In this document: positions 1-14,300 of the stretch, one piece after another
Layout of the letters: each line of letters opens with the position of its first letter
How positions within the stretch are numbered: position 1 is the first letter of the stretch
NCBI GenBank assembly: GCA_914767715.1
Contig: OU612066.1
Span: forward strand, 5,711,001-5,775,000
Source of the DNA: Membranipora membranacea
Taxonomy: Eukaryota; Bryozoa; Gymnolaemata; Cheilostomatida; Membraniporidae
DNA: 64,000 bases
Direction of reading: 5' to 3'
Program-made: the position numbers and the translations under genes
The notes under the pieces: model-generated
Seen by the model: the letters and a program-made list of their open reading frames with translations, nothing else
What the model was told of the DNA's origin: nothing
The model's database searches: none

Positions 1-887
1 AATTGATGATAATCTAGAGCAGCAGCATTTAACTCACGATGGCAGCATTAGAGCTGCAACAACTTAGTATCCGATAGTTTCCTCTACTCTTTTTTTCTCT
101 ATGATACTTTTAAATTTCTTGCCACAAGTTGGTATTACAGGTATGTGGGGTAGAGTCAATAGTGTATTCGTCGGAAGGCTTTTAGTGGGCTTGACCCTAC
201 CAATTTTCAGCGTGTCAATTTTGAAAATCCTCATGAAACCTCTTAAACTTTTAATAACCAGGCGCGCAGAGGGGCCATTGTGAGATTGGTTGGGATTATG
301 AATGGATTAGGCTGGTTGATATGGTGTGGTTTGCCAATTCTTACATGTTTTGAGGTTAAGATGTCATCAATGAGTTTTAAACTGATATTTTTGACATAAG
401 GTAGGCTATGGCCAGAAATGTGATATTGCCGCTGTCTGAATCATTTTCAAGCAAGTCTCAATTTAAGATGCCCGTCGAATGAAATAACACCCATGCATAG
501 TATTTGTTGCAGCAAAGTCAAAATCATCAAGCAGCTCATGAATGAGCTCCGTAATTCGATAAATTTTCCATGGATTGTTTCTGCAGCAAGCCGATCGATA
601 ATTTTCCTTCCAAAATGGGCTGGAACACATTAAACTACCTCTATTCCTTAGATAGTTCCTCAATATCCTTCCCTGCGGGAAGACTTTCCAACGCATTTCC
701 TGTACCCAGCCTGGTTTGCCTATACAAAATCCATGGATACAGCCCTGGGTAGAATAGGCAGAGCAGTGCAATAGCCAATTACTATGATTTTTCCCTTGGA
801 CTGCCACTGCCACTGCCACTGCTGCCACTCATACAAATTTGTGCTCATTGAATTCTGCATAGCTCCAAGATAATTAATTGAGACTTA

Positions 888-1075
888 AATCTCATAATTG
901 TCACCTAATGGACAAATAATTTGCACAAACTGATCTTCAAAATCAGGGCATGAAATCTACGCACCAGCTTATGACGTGTACAGTGTGCACTAGTAAGACA
1001 TAATTAGTTTCATACCCTAATTTTGACGATCAGTTTGTGCAAATTATTTGCTCATTAGGTGACAATGCTGAGATT
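888..1075. repeat. Foldback element with arms of about 60 bp
   Basis: The left arm (888-949) and right arm (1015-1075) are near-perfect reverse complements, differing at a few positions, around a loop of about 65 bases. There is no coding capacity. This is the form of a MITE or foldback transposon copy. Confidence 0.85.
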
Positions 1076-3513
1076 GCAGCCTCATTTTATTAGTTTTGAG
1101 CTACACAGAATTCTATAAGCACACATTTGGCTGTGTGGCAGCAGTGGTTTAAAACAGGCTTGCATCATGAAATACCTGTGACACAGAATAAATGTCTTTC
1201 ATATGTTTTTGCCTGCAATCTGAGCAAAAAGCTATAGCCAACGTCACTAGGCACTGAATTTCTTCATCCTTGATTTTGGTACACCAATCTACACATATTT
1301 AAAATTAATACCAATACAATGATGGTCTGAAATAACCAGGGAGGGTGGGATATACCCTCTGCCACCCTCCCTGAAATATCAAACTCCAGCAATTAAATTT
1401 GAGTCCATAATTGCAAACAATTTGATATTGTCTTCTACAATATACCTAGTCTACAGGAGCGAACACTCACTGCAGGAGCCATTGAAAATTTTTGGCAATA
1501 ACAGGATAATCTCATTCATTGAACCCACCATACACAGACCATTTATAAGAGATTTTATCAAGTAACATTACATAGCACACTTTAATGTGTAAATACCTAG
1601 AGATAATAATCAGCCTTCACTCTATTGTTTCTTGGGGGATTAGGCTTCACATCCATTGTAAACTCAATATCAATGAAACTATTTCAAAGAGACAGGAGAC
1701 ACCTATCCTTGTTTAGGTGAACAAACTCAGAGTAGTTTTCACAATAGATGTTTCAATAACAAACCCAGGTGAAATCACCAAGCAGGGTTTATGGTTATGG
1801 TTAATCATCACATTGGGCCTATTTGAAAAGCTGGCAATACACAGTACTCAAAACATGTGAAAAATACGTAATCAAGTGTTTACAGCTGAGAAGAAATGTG
1901 TTTCCCTGATCTGACAAAAGACTAGAGTCTAGAAGTTTTGAAATATTACAACATAACACAGTGGAATTGCTGTGTGTGCCCCTGTACAATGTAAAATGAT
2001 ACAATGCTTGGATGCTGCTTGAATTTGCTACTCTTTGACAGGGATTTCCGAGATCTTGTTACTATTGTCATTGCTAATAGTGTTGCTTGATGTGTAAATT
2101 TGCTGTAAGGTTATGATCTGGGCAACCTCATAAGACATAAGACAAATTATCTTATAGGTATTAAAAAATGAAGAGTGTACTGTGGTCACATTAACCCCCA
2201 TTCATGGGTACTGAAATGACTAAGGTAAAATATTGAATAAATCTGCCGGTCCCTGTTTTAGAATCCTAATATTCTCTGCCATGCGGAGGTTTCTAAAATT
2301 ACTGATTTTTCTATCATACCTAAGTAATTTTTATGTTCTGCTTCAAAATTAAATAAGGGTTCCATCTTCATTTTAGGAACAATAATTTAAGTCAGCATTC
2401 GATGCTCATAATCTGTTATCATTTTAAGTGACGTCATGTTAGAAGACAAGACTACAGGTTCACATCAAACCTTCATTGTGATATTAATTTTGTAACATTG
2501 TATTGTGCTGAGTGTGAGGTCTCTATACGATTCGATACTTTTCATTGTTTCAAAATTTGGTAAACAAAGGAATCCTTTATATGCTGTGCCTCGTTCTATA
2601 CAATACAGGATAAATGTACCATGTCAGCTTGCATCAAAAGTTTATATGAGAAAACTGAGAATAAATTTTAAGAAATGCTGCATTAAATGAAGGGAAATAG
2701 CGATAGAGTGATCCAAAATGATTCATATATTGATATCATCATAATGTGGTTAGCAAAAAAATTTGACGCTTCTAGCATATGTAGAAGTGCATTTTAATTG
2801 AGTCATCTGGTTAAAAGATAATTTTTTGCCAACAATTCATCATTTTTTATGAAATTCATGATATTTTGCATTCATTTCGTGGATTAAATGGTAATTCAAC
2901 CACCAAGCCTGCACAATAACTTTCAATCAATTTGTGATGGTTTCTGCATCAAATTTAAAAAATGTAGGGGGAGATAACGAGGAAACCATATAAATCACTG
3001 AGTTGTAACATTTTTTTTGCTAAGATCAATATATGAGTTCTATAGCTAAGCTATTTCTCAATAGTTTAAGAGTAACACTCATATAAAAGCACTCCCAGTC
3101 TCTAATTCAGAAAAATATGTCCAGAATACGATCTATAAATGATGTGTAGGATACTGACTGTAGACAGTTGCAAATTTTTGCCATTTTTGCCATATATACT
3201 CAGACTTTGATATCTATATAAAGTAATCATCACATTACAGACTGTTGGTGTACTCATTGGCTACTATCTGCTCTTATTGGAGACCCACACTGACATGTGA
3301 TAACGCTAGCACGAGTCCGAATCATTAGAAGCCAGTTTAATATTGTCCTTCAATACTGACCTCAGGACTCAGGAGCGAGGGTGAGTGAATGACTAAGAGT
3401 TATTAAGAATGAGAAAAAACAAAAGAAAAATATGTTTTAGCTAACCACATTTACTCTAGACATGCAAGCATACTACCATATCTTTATTCGTCAAGTTCGA
3501 GAACTTAACGTCA

Positions 3514-3947
3514 ATAGACAGTTTTCTGAGCTCTGATTTATGCCTCAATTTGGAGTTGTCCTCTCTCCAGTTTGGTACTTTTAACCCACTCCGCATAAAA
3601 AAAACGTGCTGAAAGAAGGTTTTCTTGAAAACCGCTTATGTTAGGATAAAATTGATTTTTGATTCAGAATCTGCACCATTGAAAACCCTGTGAGACAGGG
3701 TTTCCAAATCATTGGAGGCTTGAATGTTGATAAATCTTAATTTTAGTGACGAAATTCAAGAAAAATTCTGCCAAATGGTCCGCAAAACTGGCAGAAATTG
3801 ATATAATTGACTAACCGAATACCAAAAATATTTCCCAAACTATGTCCCTATCAGTTTTCGATGGTGCAGATCCTGAATCAAAAATCCTAACTGGAGAGAG
3901 GACAACTTTGAATAGAGGCCTAAATCAGAGCTCAGAAAACTGTCTAT
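3514..3947. repeat. Foldback element with long, interrupted inverted arms
   Basis: The outer arm 3514-3575 matches the reverse complement of about 3887-3947. An inner arm, 3654-3687, matches the reverse complement of 3854-3886. The left arm carries about 80 extra bases between its two matching blocks, so it has had an insertion, or the right arm a deletion. No transposase frame is visible, so it is probably non-autonomous. Confidence 0.85.
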
Positions 3948-5620
3948 AATAATCTACTATATACTCATGTACACTGTGTATCAGGAATATATCTATAGAA
4001 TTTGTGAGAGAAACTGACGACTGTCTTGGGAGGTTGTATTTTGAGAAATTTTGAACTTTTTATTGTATTGACTTTTGTTTCACTCTTCTATATTTGTTCA
4101 ATTATTACAAGATTTTGAGGAACTTTGCTACTTTTTCATTTTTGTCCGTGTTTACGATGTAAGTAACAAATATATGATTTCTTTGTGAGAAAAATATGAA
4201 TCCATGAATTTCTTCTTTCGCCATGGAAACAGAAAAAGGGAATAAGCAAAATATATAAATTATAATAATAAAAATGATAAAAAATAATAATGCTGCGGTA
4301 CCGAAGTATACTAACGAATATACTGTCTGCAAAACAGGAAACAGATTGATGTAGATCAAGTTTGATCCATTTGCCTGCATTCTGAGTTATTCCCCCTTCA
4401 CTGGTGTCTGGTACGGCGTGACAAATGGAGAGTGCACTCAGGACAGGATCACCTCTCAATGCAAGGCAAGCTGAAGAGACTTCTTTGTGGAGCTTGGTAA
4501 GTGGGGGAGTTTACTTGAGCACCTCCTCTCCAATGTTTGCCACTACATCGTTAGACTCTGAACACTTTTAGTGGTTACTTAGTTACATGGTGCTCCATAA
4601 TGTTATCAATTATTGTAAATTCTAAATTATTCTGGTTTCTGGGGGAAAGGAATGCAGATGGCTTATATTTGTATCGTTGCCTGACTGTCCTCACCTATAT
4701 GTCTGCTTTCGTGATCGGGCTTGAGCTTCATATTCGGTACTGGTTATTTAGGATCACCGAGGTATATATATATATTTATTCTAAATCAGTGTTTAGGATG
4801 CTTTATTATAGATTTATTCGTACACCATCGCATTATTGCTTTTTCCATTGGTTAAGGAGGATGCAGGGCTGTATCCATTGGTTTTGAGGTGGAAGGGCCT
4901 GTAGTGCCTTCCCGTCAGGCGGGTATGGGGGGCCTCCCCCAGAAAGTTTCAATAAACACAGGCAGTTTTAAGGCATTCCAGCCCTTTTTGAGAAGAAAAT
5001 TGACCCCAGGGATCTTAGTGTAACAGGGAGGGACATCACCGTAACCCTACTGTGATTGATACTTAGAAATGAAGAGAAATTGGTGAAGATATTATTGAGT
5101 GTGGAAAGAGGTTGAACAGTAAAAACATGTTAAATTGAAATAGTGATTGACAAGAACACAAGGATGTTGTAGGAACCAGATCTTAAATTAACTGTTTACG
5201 GAGAAGAAGTGAATTAACAGCAGTCAACGATGAAATATGTGATTGTTATATTGTCTATGAATAGATTTAATAATAGTAATAATCATTTTTGTGTGAGCAA
5301 TTTTTGTCAAATTTTATTGACCACCACAGATGGCTTTTGGGTGAGTTGCCATGCACTTGCCAACATTAAACTTTGAACAGCTCAATCCCTCTCCGCAACC
5401 AATTTAGAACAAGCAATGCTCAGAGACTGTTTTTAAAGTTTGGCCCAACGGTATGTTTTGAGGTGGACCATGGGATTGAAGGATAGCTCACATCCTAGTT
5501 ATAGTTATAGATGATAGATATTGATGTATTGATGAAATCTAAACATGATAACAAGCTGAAATTTGCCATTATAAAACAGCTATATCAGTTCTATCGCATC
5601 ATAGGCCTTCATATAACCAA

Positions 5621-5703
5621 GTAGGTATAGCTCAGTTGGTTAGAGCATCTGCCACCTGATGCGCAAGCGTTGGCGGTCTTGGGTTCGAATCCCGCTACAG
5701 TCT
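5621..5703 (+). repeat. tRNA-derived element (SINE head or tRNA relic)
   Basis: A consensus A box (TAGCTCAGTTGG, 5628-5639) and a perfect B box (GGTTCGAATCC, 5681-5691) are correctly spaced for an RNA polymerase III internal promoter. The D arm pairs (GCTC with GAGC) and the T stem has four pairs. No 5-bp anticodon stem with a 7-base loop can be drawn, and the acceptor ends pair poorly. I therefore call it a tRNA-derived SINE or decayed tRNA rather than a working tRNA gene. Confidence 0.6.
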
Positions 5704-8629
5704 ACTGGGCTCAATTGACGCCCCAGGTGTGCCTCAACCTGGGTGACTGTTTACTACACTAGTACACAGCTTGTGTCTTTTCTACTCCCGGTGGATATAA
5801 TAGGAAGGTAGTTGTCTGATGACACCACAGACATGGATGACACCTAAGTCTTAGGTCAGAGATTGGTTGGCTGGATGTTTCATTCTGACGCTGTATATTG
5901 CTACCTTGATTGGCATTGGTTTTGAAGATCTGATGTCTAAACTTCCCGAAGCATAAGCACAAGAGGTAATCTATAACCTCATGTGATCACAGATTTTCGA
6001 GAGAGGCACAGCTTAGCACCATACTTGCCAAGTCTCCCTATTTAAGTGGAACCCTCCAGATTTCTACACCCACTTCTGCCCACTTCCCACTTTTTGTAAT
6101 TCTCACTATTTCCTCCATATTTGAGATAAAACAGCCCTATCGCAATTATTTAATAGCTATCCAAGCACTTGTTGATGGGTTAATGGTAAGGTCTGTGCAC
6201 ACAATATTAAGAGGAATTGTGCTATTCAATCATTTTAACAGTTTTACCTGTTGTATCAAAATCCAGACTATTATTGTCAACGGGGGTGTTGGTACTTGAC
6301 ATTGGCGAAGTAAGGGCATGTAAGTCCCAGGGGCCCATGTGTTGATGGTAAGTGTTTAATGTGTATCTCACCCCAGTTTGATATTTTAGCACTAGTACAA
6401 AGTATAAACTTGAAATTATTTGGGATCTAATATGCGCTTTTAGCCCTCCCTAGAAACGCTCTCAGAGCATCAGCGGCCGGGTTCTATCCCGGACCCTGTT
6501 GGGGGCTCACACCGCCCCAAACCCCCAGGCGGATCGCTCGGATGCTTCGCAAGATTACTTGGCAAGTATGCTTAGCACTGGGCTTGATGGGTTGGACAGC
6601 ATGGTTATGCCTAGTTTCAGTTTCCTAGTCGTGACTGAGATCTACATGCTGTCATCAGGGATGCCAGCAACTTCTTGGGAAAAAGATTATTTTCTGTTGG
6701 GAGGCTTGGCTTGGCGGTTTTCAAGAGCCGCAGGACCATGACGTGTGGACAGAGAGGGTGGTTTGATGAGACACTAAAAGAAGGGCCCTGGGTATACCTT
6801 AAGTCATATACCAATGAACGAAAAACTTATAATACAAAGATATTTTATGAACATGAGTTCGAACTGAAACAAAGGAGTAGATAACCATGCATTTTGAAAA
6901 AAGCAGAAGAATAGATGAGAGTTTGCAAAAGAGCAGATATACTCTTAAAAGAAAAGAATTGGCAGCCCTGGCTGTCATGAATCATCCCACGACCGCGAGA
7001 ATCTGAGTGAAGTACAGTCTTAGCACTTCCAGCGTCCTCTGTATTACTTGGTCATGTCTGAGGTAAACAAGATATGTCATGCTTATATTTAGGGGAGTTA
7101 TTATTTAGAACCCTGGTCTAGAGTTGGCATTGAGTATGAGTAAGCTCTCCCGATTTCACTGACTGGAGTGTTGATGATCCTGACTGTTTGAAGTTCAATA
7201 TTCTATTCTTATCGCCAACTTGGGTGCTTTATACTCTTCCACTGCTACTACCAGTGTTAGAAGTGGAAAATATGAGGTAGGGGGAGATGTCAACCAGGTC
7301 GGGTGTCCAGGGGGCCACCTATTAAATCATGGGCTCAAGCCTGTAAATCTGCGGCTTATTGCCAACGTAATCGTAATTGCATCCCCTAGACAAAGTAGGA
7401 AGGGGACACCATCCCCTTGCATCCCCCCTAAATTCTAACACTGTTACTACACAGAGTAAAGTTGACTGATTGGGCAGGCGCAAAAAGTCACATCTAGGCA
7501 TTAATGGGCGATGACATACATGTACAGTTGTATGTTCTCACTCTCCGCATCTTGGATCAAGCAAGTTTTTTATCAATTTCGAGGCTATTATCTCATCACT
7601 AGTGTTATCTGGAAGTAGTGTTGTGTTAAGATGTGCTCATTTTAGAAACAAGACCATTGTGAAAGCATCAGTGTGTACCAGGTACACACACCACCTTGTG
7701 GTTATTACAAGTTACAGAATACCGTGTGATGATAAACGTCTATTTACAGTTCCTCGCATTCTATAAATAATTTTTGAATATCCAACTCACTATTGTTCAA
7801 CCAAAATTTCTGTTTATTTTTTTTTGGATACTTTATTTCCTGTCAATGTATTGCTATTATACAAATAAACACAAGCCATGACATCATCAAATTCCAATAC
7901 ATGTTAGATAATATAATTGTGATCCGACCATGAGAAGCTGAGCATGCTCATCTCTGTAGCTGCCCAGTCATCACTCATATTTTACCACTTTCCATTGTAA
8001 TTTCAGCATAAATGGAATGAGCCTTGAGATCATAAATAATAGTTATGTTAATAAGATTGGATGGTCTCTGCAGTCTGAATTACTTTTGACTTTATCGTAA
8101 ATCTTCTCTTCACAGAAAAATGTGGACAACATTGACCACAGGTGTATTCACACAAAATTATAGTTCAATTGAACTGTTTTCAATACTATGAAATATATTG
8201 TTATACCCTGTGACTAGCAAGTGACTCTGAGTTCACCATGCAATATTTGGAGTATAGATACAATAATCATCGTGATTCATAATTTTGTCCTGACACGGAG
8301 GTGATAGGATTTATCTCCCCATTTGTCGAATACAGACGAATCCATCAGCTAATCACAATTGAATTGTTCGTAACTACAGTGATGACCTTGTAGCAACCTC
8401 AATTTTCGCTGAAAGGCTTGATATGGATCCACTTTAGAGAAGTACCGGTCTAAGTGCTCAAACCCTGCTGGGCTGTTTGTCGACACATTCCAAGATTCCA
8501 TGGTTGATAATGGAGTGCCATACCCAGCCACTGAGGAAGAGTTTTAGAACTAATATAACCAGCAAAGTACATGTATATAAACCTACCAGTTCATTTTTGA
8601 ACGGTACAACACCCTCCCCTGTTTGACCT

Positions 8630-8752
8630 AGAGCAAGTTTGTTCCCTCTGTGGTGGCGGAGTGTGCTGTTGCAAAAGTCAGTTATTGAGACGGTGTGATA
8701 CGCAGCTTTTTAGGTATTCCTCTGCATTCACAGAGGGAACAAAACTTGTTCT
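8630..8752. repeat. Short inverted-repeat element
   Basis: The 22-base arm at 8631-8652 is repeated as its reverse complement, with one extra A, at 8729-8752. The interior of about 75 bases is non-coding. Confidence 0.7.
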
Positions 8753-9175
8753 ATGTTGAACCAATGATGGAGTTGTTGGACTGCAACTAGAAGAAAATGA
8801 AATTATGAGCTAATAACAATTAAAAAATTAAAATTATCTCAATCATTTAGCATTTTTCAGAATGTGATGAGAAATTCCCCTCAGTGTGGCCTAGTTAGTT
8901 CTCTGGTTATAAACAAACCTTTCGAAGTTGCTATACATGAATCACAAAAACCAGATGGCTCAGGATTTGGATCCTTCAAGGTTGAGAGCCTCGTGTGCCA
9001 TATAATCATGATTATATATTATATATTATATATTATATATAACCATATAATCGTGATTATTTACTTTTGCCAAAATGCAGTTTACACCATACTATTATTA
9101 CTGAAACAACATAACAAAAGTCAGAAATTTGTATAATAGTGTAGAGCTGACACTATCATTTACTGGAGTGTGAGC

Positions 9176-9252
9176 AGAATTAGTGACTATATCACAGATA
9201 TCACAGAATTAGTGACTATATCACAGATAGAATTAGTGACTATATCACAGAT
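9176..9252. repeat. 24-base tandem repeat, three copies
   Basis: The unit AGAATTAGTGACTATATCAC plus AGAT occurs three times (9176-9199, 9205-9228, 9229-9252), with five extra bases after the first copy. The copies are identical, so the array is young. Confidence 0.9.
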
Positions 9253-10102
9253 AAAATGTATTCATCTCTACGTCTCTACGATTGAGAACAGTACGTAAGA
9301 TATACTAGCTTTGTCTTCAACTCATTCCTAGGTGGCTAGGTATGGGCCAAATTATTAAACGCTCAAATTTTTCTCATTGACTTGGGAGTTTTTATGTTTT
9401 TTTTTGCATGGAAATGTATTTTGTCAATAGATTTTCATAGGTGAAATAAAATAGCATGCGAAACTAGCAAACCATGGAGCCAACTATTGGACGGTTTTAC
9501 AAAAGAGAATTTAAGAGCAATTAAGATTTGGTGACTAAGACTAAGGTTACATGACTAAGGTTACATATAAGGACTGTTTGTGGTCAAATGGTGAAAATTA
9601 AATCACCGCTAGACAGAGTATTCATGTGAAAATGTGCTCAGGGTGTCATAACAATAATAATGTGGTAGCTCTGGGAACTGGCCGTGATGCATTGTACTAT
9701 ATAAAATACTAGCATTTCTGTGTTGTGCATGATGATTCAACTGCAGAGTGTTGGGGTCTTGGCAGATCGTTTCAGTGAATTATGGTATGTTTTTGCAGCG
9801 AGTTTCTCTTTTCGATGTTTGTGCTGAGAACAGAACTTTGTTTTTCTCAGTGTTGCAAGATTAGCATTATGTAATGGGTTTTGTGTTCACTACCAGAAGT
9901 GACGCCGCAGTTTTGTGAATACTTTTATGTCGTACCGTGGCTACAATTTTTATGCAAGTTGAAAAAATTTTAGTAGCATGTTTACCCAGAGCACCCCGTG
10001 ACCCATTTTTAATTATCACATGATAGTATCGAATCTAATAGTAAACTAAACTAAATCCTAATTTCCTTGTTTGTCTACAAATGCATTTAATTTACATATT
10101 GC

Positions 10103-10140
10103 CGCTGAAGCCCGTCGGTCTAACCAACTGAGCCACTTCC
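10103..10140 (-). repeat. tRNA-derived fragment (A-box half only)
   Basis: The reverse strand reads TGGCTCAGTTGGTTAGACC (A box at 10124-10135 on the plus strand), like the 5' half of a tRNA. No B box follows within the expected distance. It is probably a truncated SINE or tRNA relic of the same kind as the element at 5621. Confidence 0.5.
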
Positions 10141-11092
10141 TATACTCCTGGCTTTAATGATTAAAAACAGGTTAGTAGCTTATAATTTGTTCCGTAGGTT
10201 TAATATAAACATTTTAATCGTCAACAGTGACTTGAAAATTACTTGTTGTGGAGGGAAAACTGCCGCTTGATGGACTGCAAAATTGGCCTCAAAGGACAAA
10301 CAGCCTGAGCCAAGTGAAAAAGTTTTCTTGGTGGGTGGGAAAATGTCACACATTGAGAAAAGTACTGATAGATGAGGTTTGATCCGATTTGCCAGCCATC
10401 ACTGATCTTGAAATAGACAGGGAATTGTTTAGGATTGTCACACATCTCCTGATTAGCCTTCTGGTAAGTTTGCTCTGTTATGAAAGTTGTCTACACAACT
10501 GCGAGTAGGAGACAACTCTTCAAACATATGTTGTATAACCTGGTAAACCCATTAAAGTGTGAAAACAATGAGTCATTAAATGTAAACCCAAATCAGAATG
10601 TTTGAATCACCATAAAGGTAGGGGATCAAGTTCAGCACCCATCTTATATCAATAGCAGTTCAAAGAATTTGTTGTATAGATTAACCGCGAAACTTTAGAA
10701 AACAGCAAACCATGCACGATTTATGATTTATATAATAATACATTTGGCCACATTTTACAGTGACGAGTTACATAACTACTACAAGTTACACAACTACTAG
10801 TGCTACTGTTACCAAGGCCCTTGGTTTTACCAACAAGGGAGCTAGTGCAAGAAGCTCCACAACATAACACACAAGCCTTGCAAGGTAAGGCTTGTAGATA
10901 TATAATAATATATATATATATGTATGTATGATGAATGTTAAATATATAATAAATGAAATATAGATAATGCAAATTACTGGTATAATCCAAGTACCAAGTA
11001 GGAACAATAATAATTATTAATTAATCATAAATGATTATTATTGTAGTAAGCTTTTACTTACTCCATAGGACAACCAAGGAGTTGAGTTGGGT

Positions 11093-11118
11093 CAAGGAGT
11101 AACACCTGTTACTCCTTG
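11093..11118. repeat. Hairpin built on an AAGGAGT / ACTCCTT core
   Basis: A perfect 11-bp stem closes a 4-base loop. The same kind of CAAGGAGTTG / CAACTCCTTG pairing recurs at 29274-29310 and near 48714-48740. This suggests a dispersed short foldback family rather than a regulatory hairpin specific to this gene. Confidence 0.55.
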
Positions 11119-11379
11119 GTTGGGTCAACTCCAAAACCTGGGTCTCTGGCAATATTTGACTGGGCCTCAAACTAACCAACAGCAACAGCCAACTTTTTTG
11201 CCATTAGCCATGTTTGCCTAACCATTATCCCTGGTCTCACTGGTTTCAGTCTAATGAGAACGGAATGATTTGGATAGAATGGAATGTTAATTTTTGTTAA
11301 GGATTTACTCTTTGATTTGACTGTCGTTTAAATCTCCTAACACTTTCCTTGCTTGTTTTTCCCCAGATAGAAGAGAAAC

Positions 11380-14300
11380 ATGTCATCCACAACAAGGAGA
11401 CGTACACTGGGTGACGTTAACAGCCCGAATGTCCTCCCCGAAGAGCCGCTTACCAAGGTCAAAAGAAAACCTGGACCTCCACCAAAAGCCATGGGTGTTA
11501 AACAGAAGGTAACATGTAGGCCTACTACCGTATCTGTAGCCTAAGGGTCAGAATTTTTGTTTTTATGATGAATAGTTTGAAGCATCCAATTCTTGATCAT
11601 CTTTCATCACCTCCTAATGGGGAGTAAAAGGATAAAAAATCACCTGTGTAGCTAGCAGTGTGGACTTCTAATCACAGGCCGACAATTTGCAAAAATATTT
11701 ACTACATCAATGTACCTCTTGGCAAAGATTGACATCATTCACCAGTCATTGGTAGAAATTAAATTGCATTTAGGCCTGGTTTGTTATAAGAGAAAATGAC
11801 CACTGTTTTTATCTTTAGAGGGTAAGATCACAAGAAAAGTCAGAGTTTGAACAGCGTCGAGAGGAGAATCTGAAGGCCAATGCTGCATTTCTTGCGGCAC
11901 TCAACATGTCCGAGGTAATACCATCTAATGAGTCGTTTCCATCATAAGCAAGTGCGAAAAAAGATCACAATCTAACCTAGAATCGATGTATATAAATGAA
12001 AGCATAGAGTTCTTAGATTGATCTTTTGATCCGACGATTTCTTTTTTATAGACAAAAAACTCTTTCTCAAAGAGTGTGAAAACTGACAAAAAACCAGCAA
12101 GAAAATCTGCTCCAGCAAGTCGCGGTATAACAATGTAAGTAAATAGCCACATATTCCTGCCTAGTCAAAGCATCTAAGAGCTCACTATAGAAAGTCACAA
12201 TCAGAAACATACTTGAAAGATGTTTTTGCCAGAATGATTTCTCTGACTAGCTAAGTTGTACTCTACCCGACCTCACATTGTAATACAAACTAACCTGTTA
12301 ACAGAAAACGCGAGTATGAGCCAATGTTACAGAGGGAGTATTCTCTGCGGCCGCGTGGACTACTAAAAAATAATACCACATCATATGATGAGGATTTACT
12401 CGCGGCTCCACCCTCTACAGGGCTCAGAGTCTCAACCAGAAGAGTACCTAGCTCAACTAAAAGGGGCATCACTGGAGCAGCAGCATCGGCATCTACTGTG
12501 GAGTCAGCAAACGACTATGTAAGTAAGATTAGGTATGAGTTTCTGCTCACTCTCAAAATATATTTGTCTGTCTATGGCTAGATGTAAGGTCCGAGATTTA
12601 TCATGTTTAGATTATAGCATATTATCTTTGATCTCTTTTATAGAGTTTCAATAAAAATTTTAGACACAGCCTAACCCTTGACCATTTATTGGTCAGGGTC
12701 TTCACCCACTATGGTGTGCATTAAAACATGAAATGTTCAAGTGTTTTTTCAACTTTAACCATAGAGAAGACAGAATGCAGCTCCGGAGCTCCAGTTCAGT
12801 GATAACCAAGTCAACAAAGAAACCTGTGACTTTGATGCACTGTCAGCTCGATTCAAATCAGGTAACTTAATGTGTTGTTGTTGAGGTATTGGCTCCATCG
12901 AAATGAGTTTACTATCATTGTAGCCTTCACTAACGAAACAGAGTTTTAATTGGTCCTTTAACAAGTTCCATAACCTGAAGTACTGCCGCTACACTTCAAT
13001 GCCCCCTTCTGTAAAACTCACCACATTGTTATACCAGGTACTGACCAACATTACTTTCATGATAAAAGGGATTGTGCGGAAAAGTAACAACACAACAGAT
13101 TAAAAAAATGTTGTGTTAACATGCTACCTGAAGTCAACAAAAACCAAAAAGCGAGTTTGCTGTGCCATTGCCTGTAACTAAAGCATATGAAATTAACTCA
13201 TCACTATAAGTAGATGGCATAACTATATTTAAGTTATTTATACCTAAATAAAAACCTATGACAGCGTAAACACATTAATTTTCAGGCATGAATGTTAGCA
13301 GTCATGTAGATAATCGACCACTTGATGAGTTTGTCCAGGAGTGTAAACAGATGGTTATCTCAGATGATCTAATGGCCAAAGTGACCCCCGATCGGATATT
13401 CTCACTAGCTATACACCCCAGTGCCCATGAATCGCCTCTTATTGCAGCAGGAGACAAGAGTGGACATGTAGGACTGTGGAATGTGGTGGGTGCTAGGCTA
13501 GCTACCCTTATGTCACCCTTGATTTTATAGACAGACAATATAACAGACAACTCATAGCCTATGGGTCTTAGTATAAAATGTAAACTATGAGTCTATGTAT
13601 ACCCTTGAGGAGAAATATATTCATGCTTTTTTGCACAGGCTTGAACTGGCAAAATAATGATTCGCTATAATTTACACAGCTTCGTTGTAAAAACCTCAGC
13701 TAGCTAAAATTGGAAATCAGCCTTGTAAATGAACAATGAAGAAATAAAACTTTTCTTTAAACGTTATGTATTAGACATTTATCCCAGCTTTCATAATTCA
13801 GTGCAAGTTACCTTACATTGTTGGGTGAAAAGACAACTCCCACAGTTTGAGACATTGCTGACAATTATGTAGATATAATAAGGCCAAAATTCATAACATG
13901 TGTTGTCACTGTTACCGTTCATATTGTAGTTACAGAAGAGTAGTAGTGATGAGAGAGGGGGAGATGACGGAGTATGTTTGTTTAGACCTCATACAAGACC
14001 TGTGACCTGTACATTATTCTCACCCACTGATCTCTCCACATTCCACTCTGCTTCATATGATGGTACTGTCAGGAAATGTGACATCAACAAACAAGTATTC
14101 TCACTGGTAAGATATAGATATCAACTTGTAAAACTTCTATAATAATATGTAAGATAAGCAGGACTGAATCTCGGAGTGAATGAATGTCACAGACAAGACA
14201 GAATTATGTGTATGTTTAAATAAATAGTATAACATAATATGTCAAGCTTGAGTCTACACGTCTGTATTTTGAGCTTGGTGGGTTGGGATGATGTTATATG

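Larger units (their letters stand above)
1..11379. other. Gene-poor spacer upstream of the WDR76-like gene
   Basis: I see no exon here that resembles a known protein. Open frames are short, and several overlap simple or inverted repeats. The stretch holds at least three inverted-repeat elements, two tRNA-derived fragments, one 24-base tandem repeat, AT-rich microsatellite (about 9011-9050) and a hairpin close to the WDR76-like start. These are listed separately. A 5' UTR exon of the WDR76-like gene may lie near the right end, because a polypyrimidine-AG acceptor (ending 11366) sits 13 bases before its ATG. Confidence 0.6.

Noticed and set aside
463-828. A 121-codon minus-strand open frame
   Set aside because: It begins in a TGCCAC microsatellite (reading AVAVAV), matches no family I know and has no supporting exon structure.
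5621-5693. A functional tRNA gene
   Set aside because: The A and B boxes are good, but no anticodon stem of five pairs with a seven-base loop forms and the acceptor ends do not pair, so it is listed as tRNA-derived.
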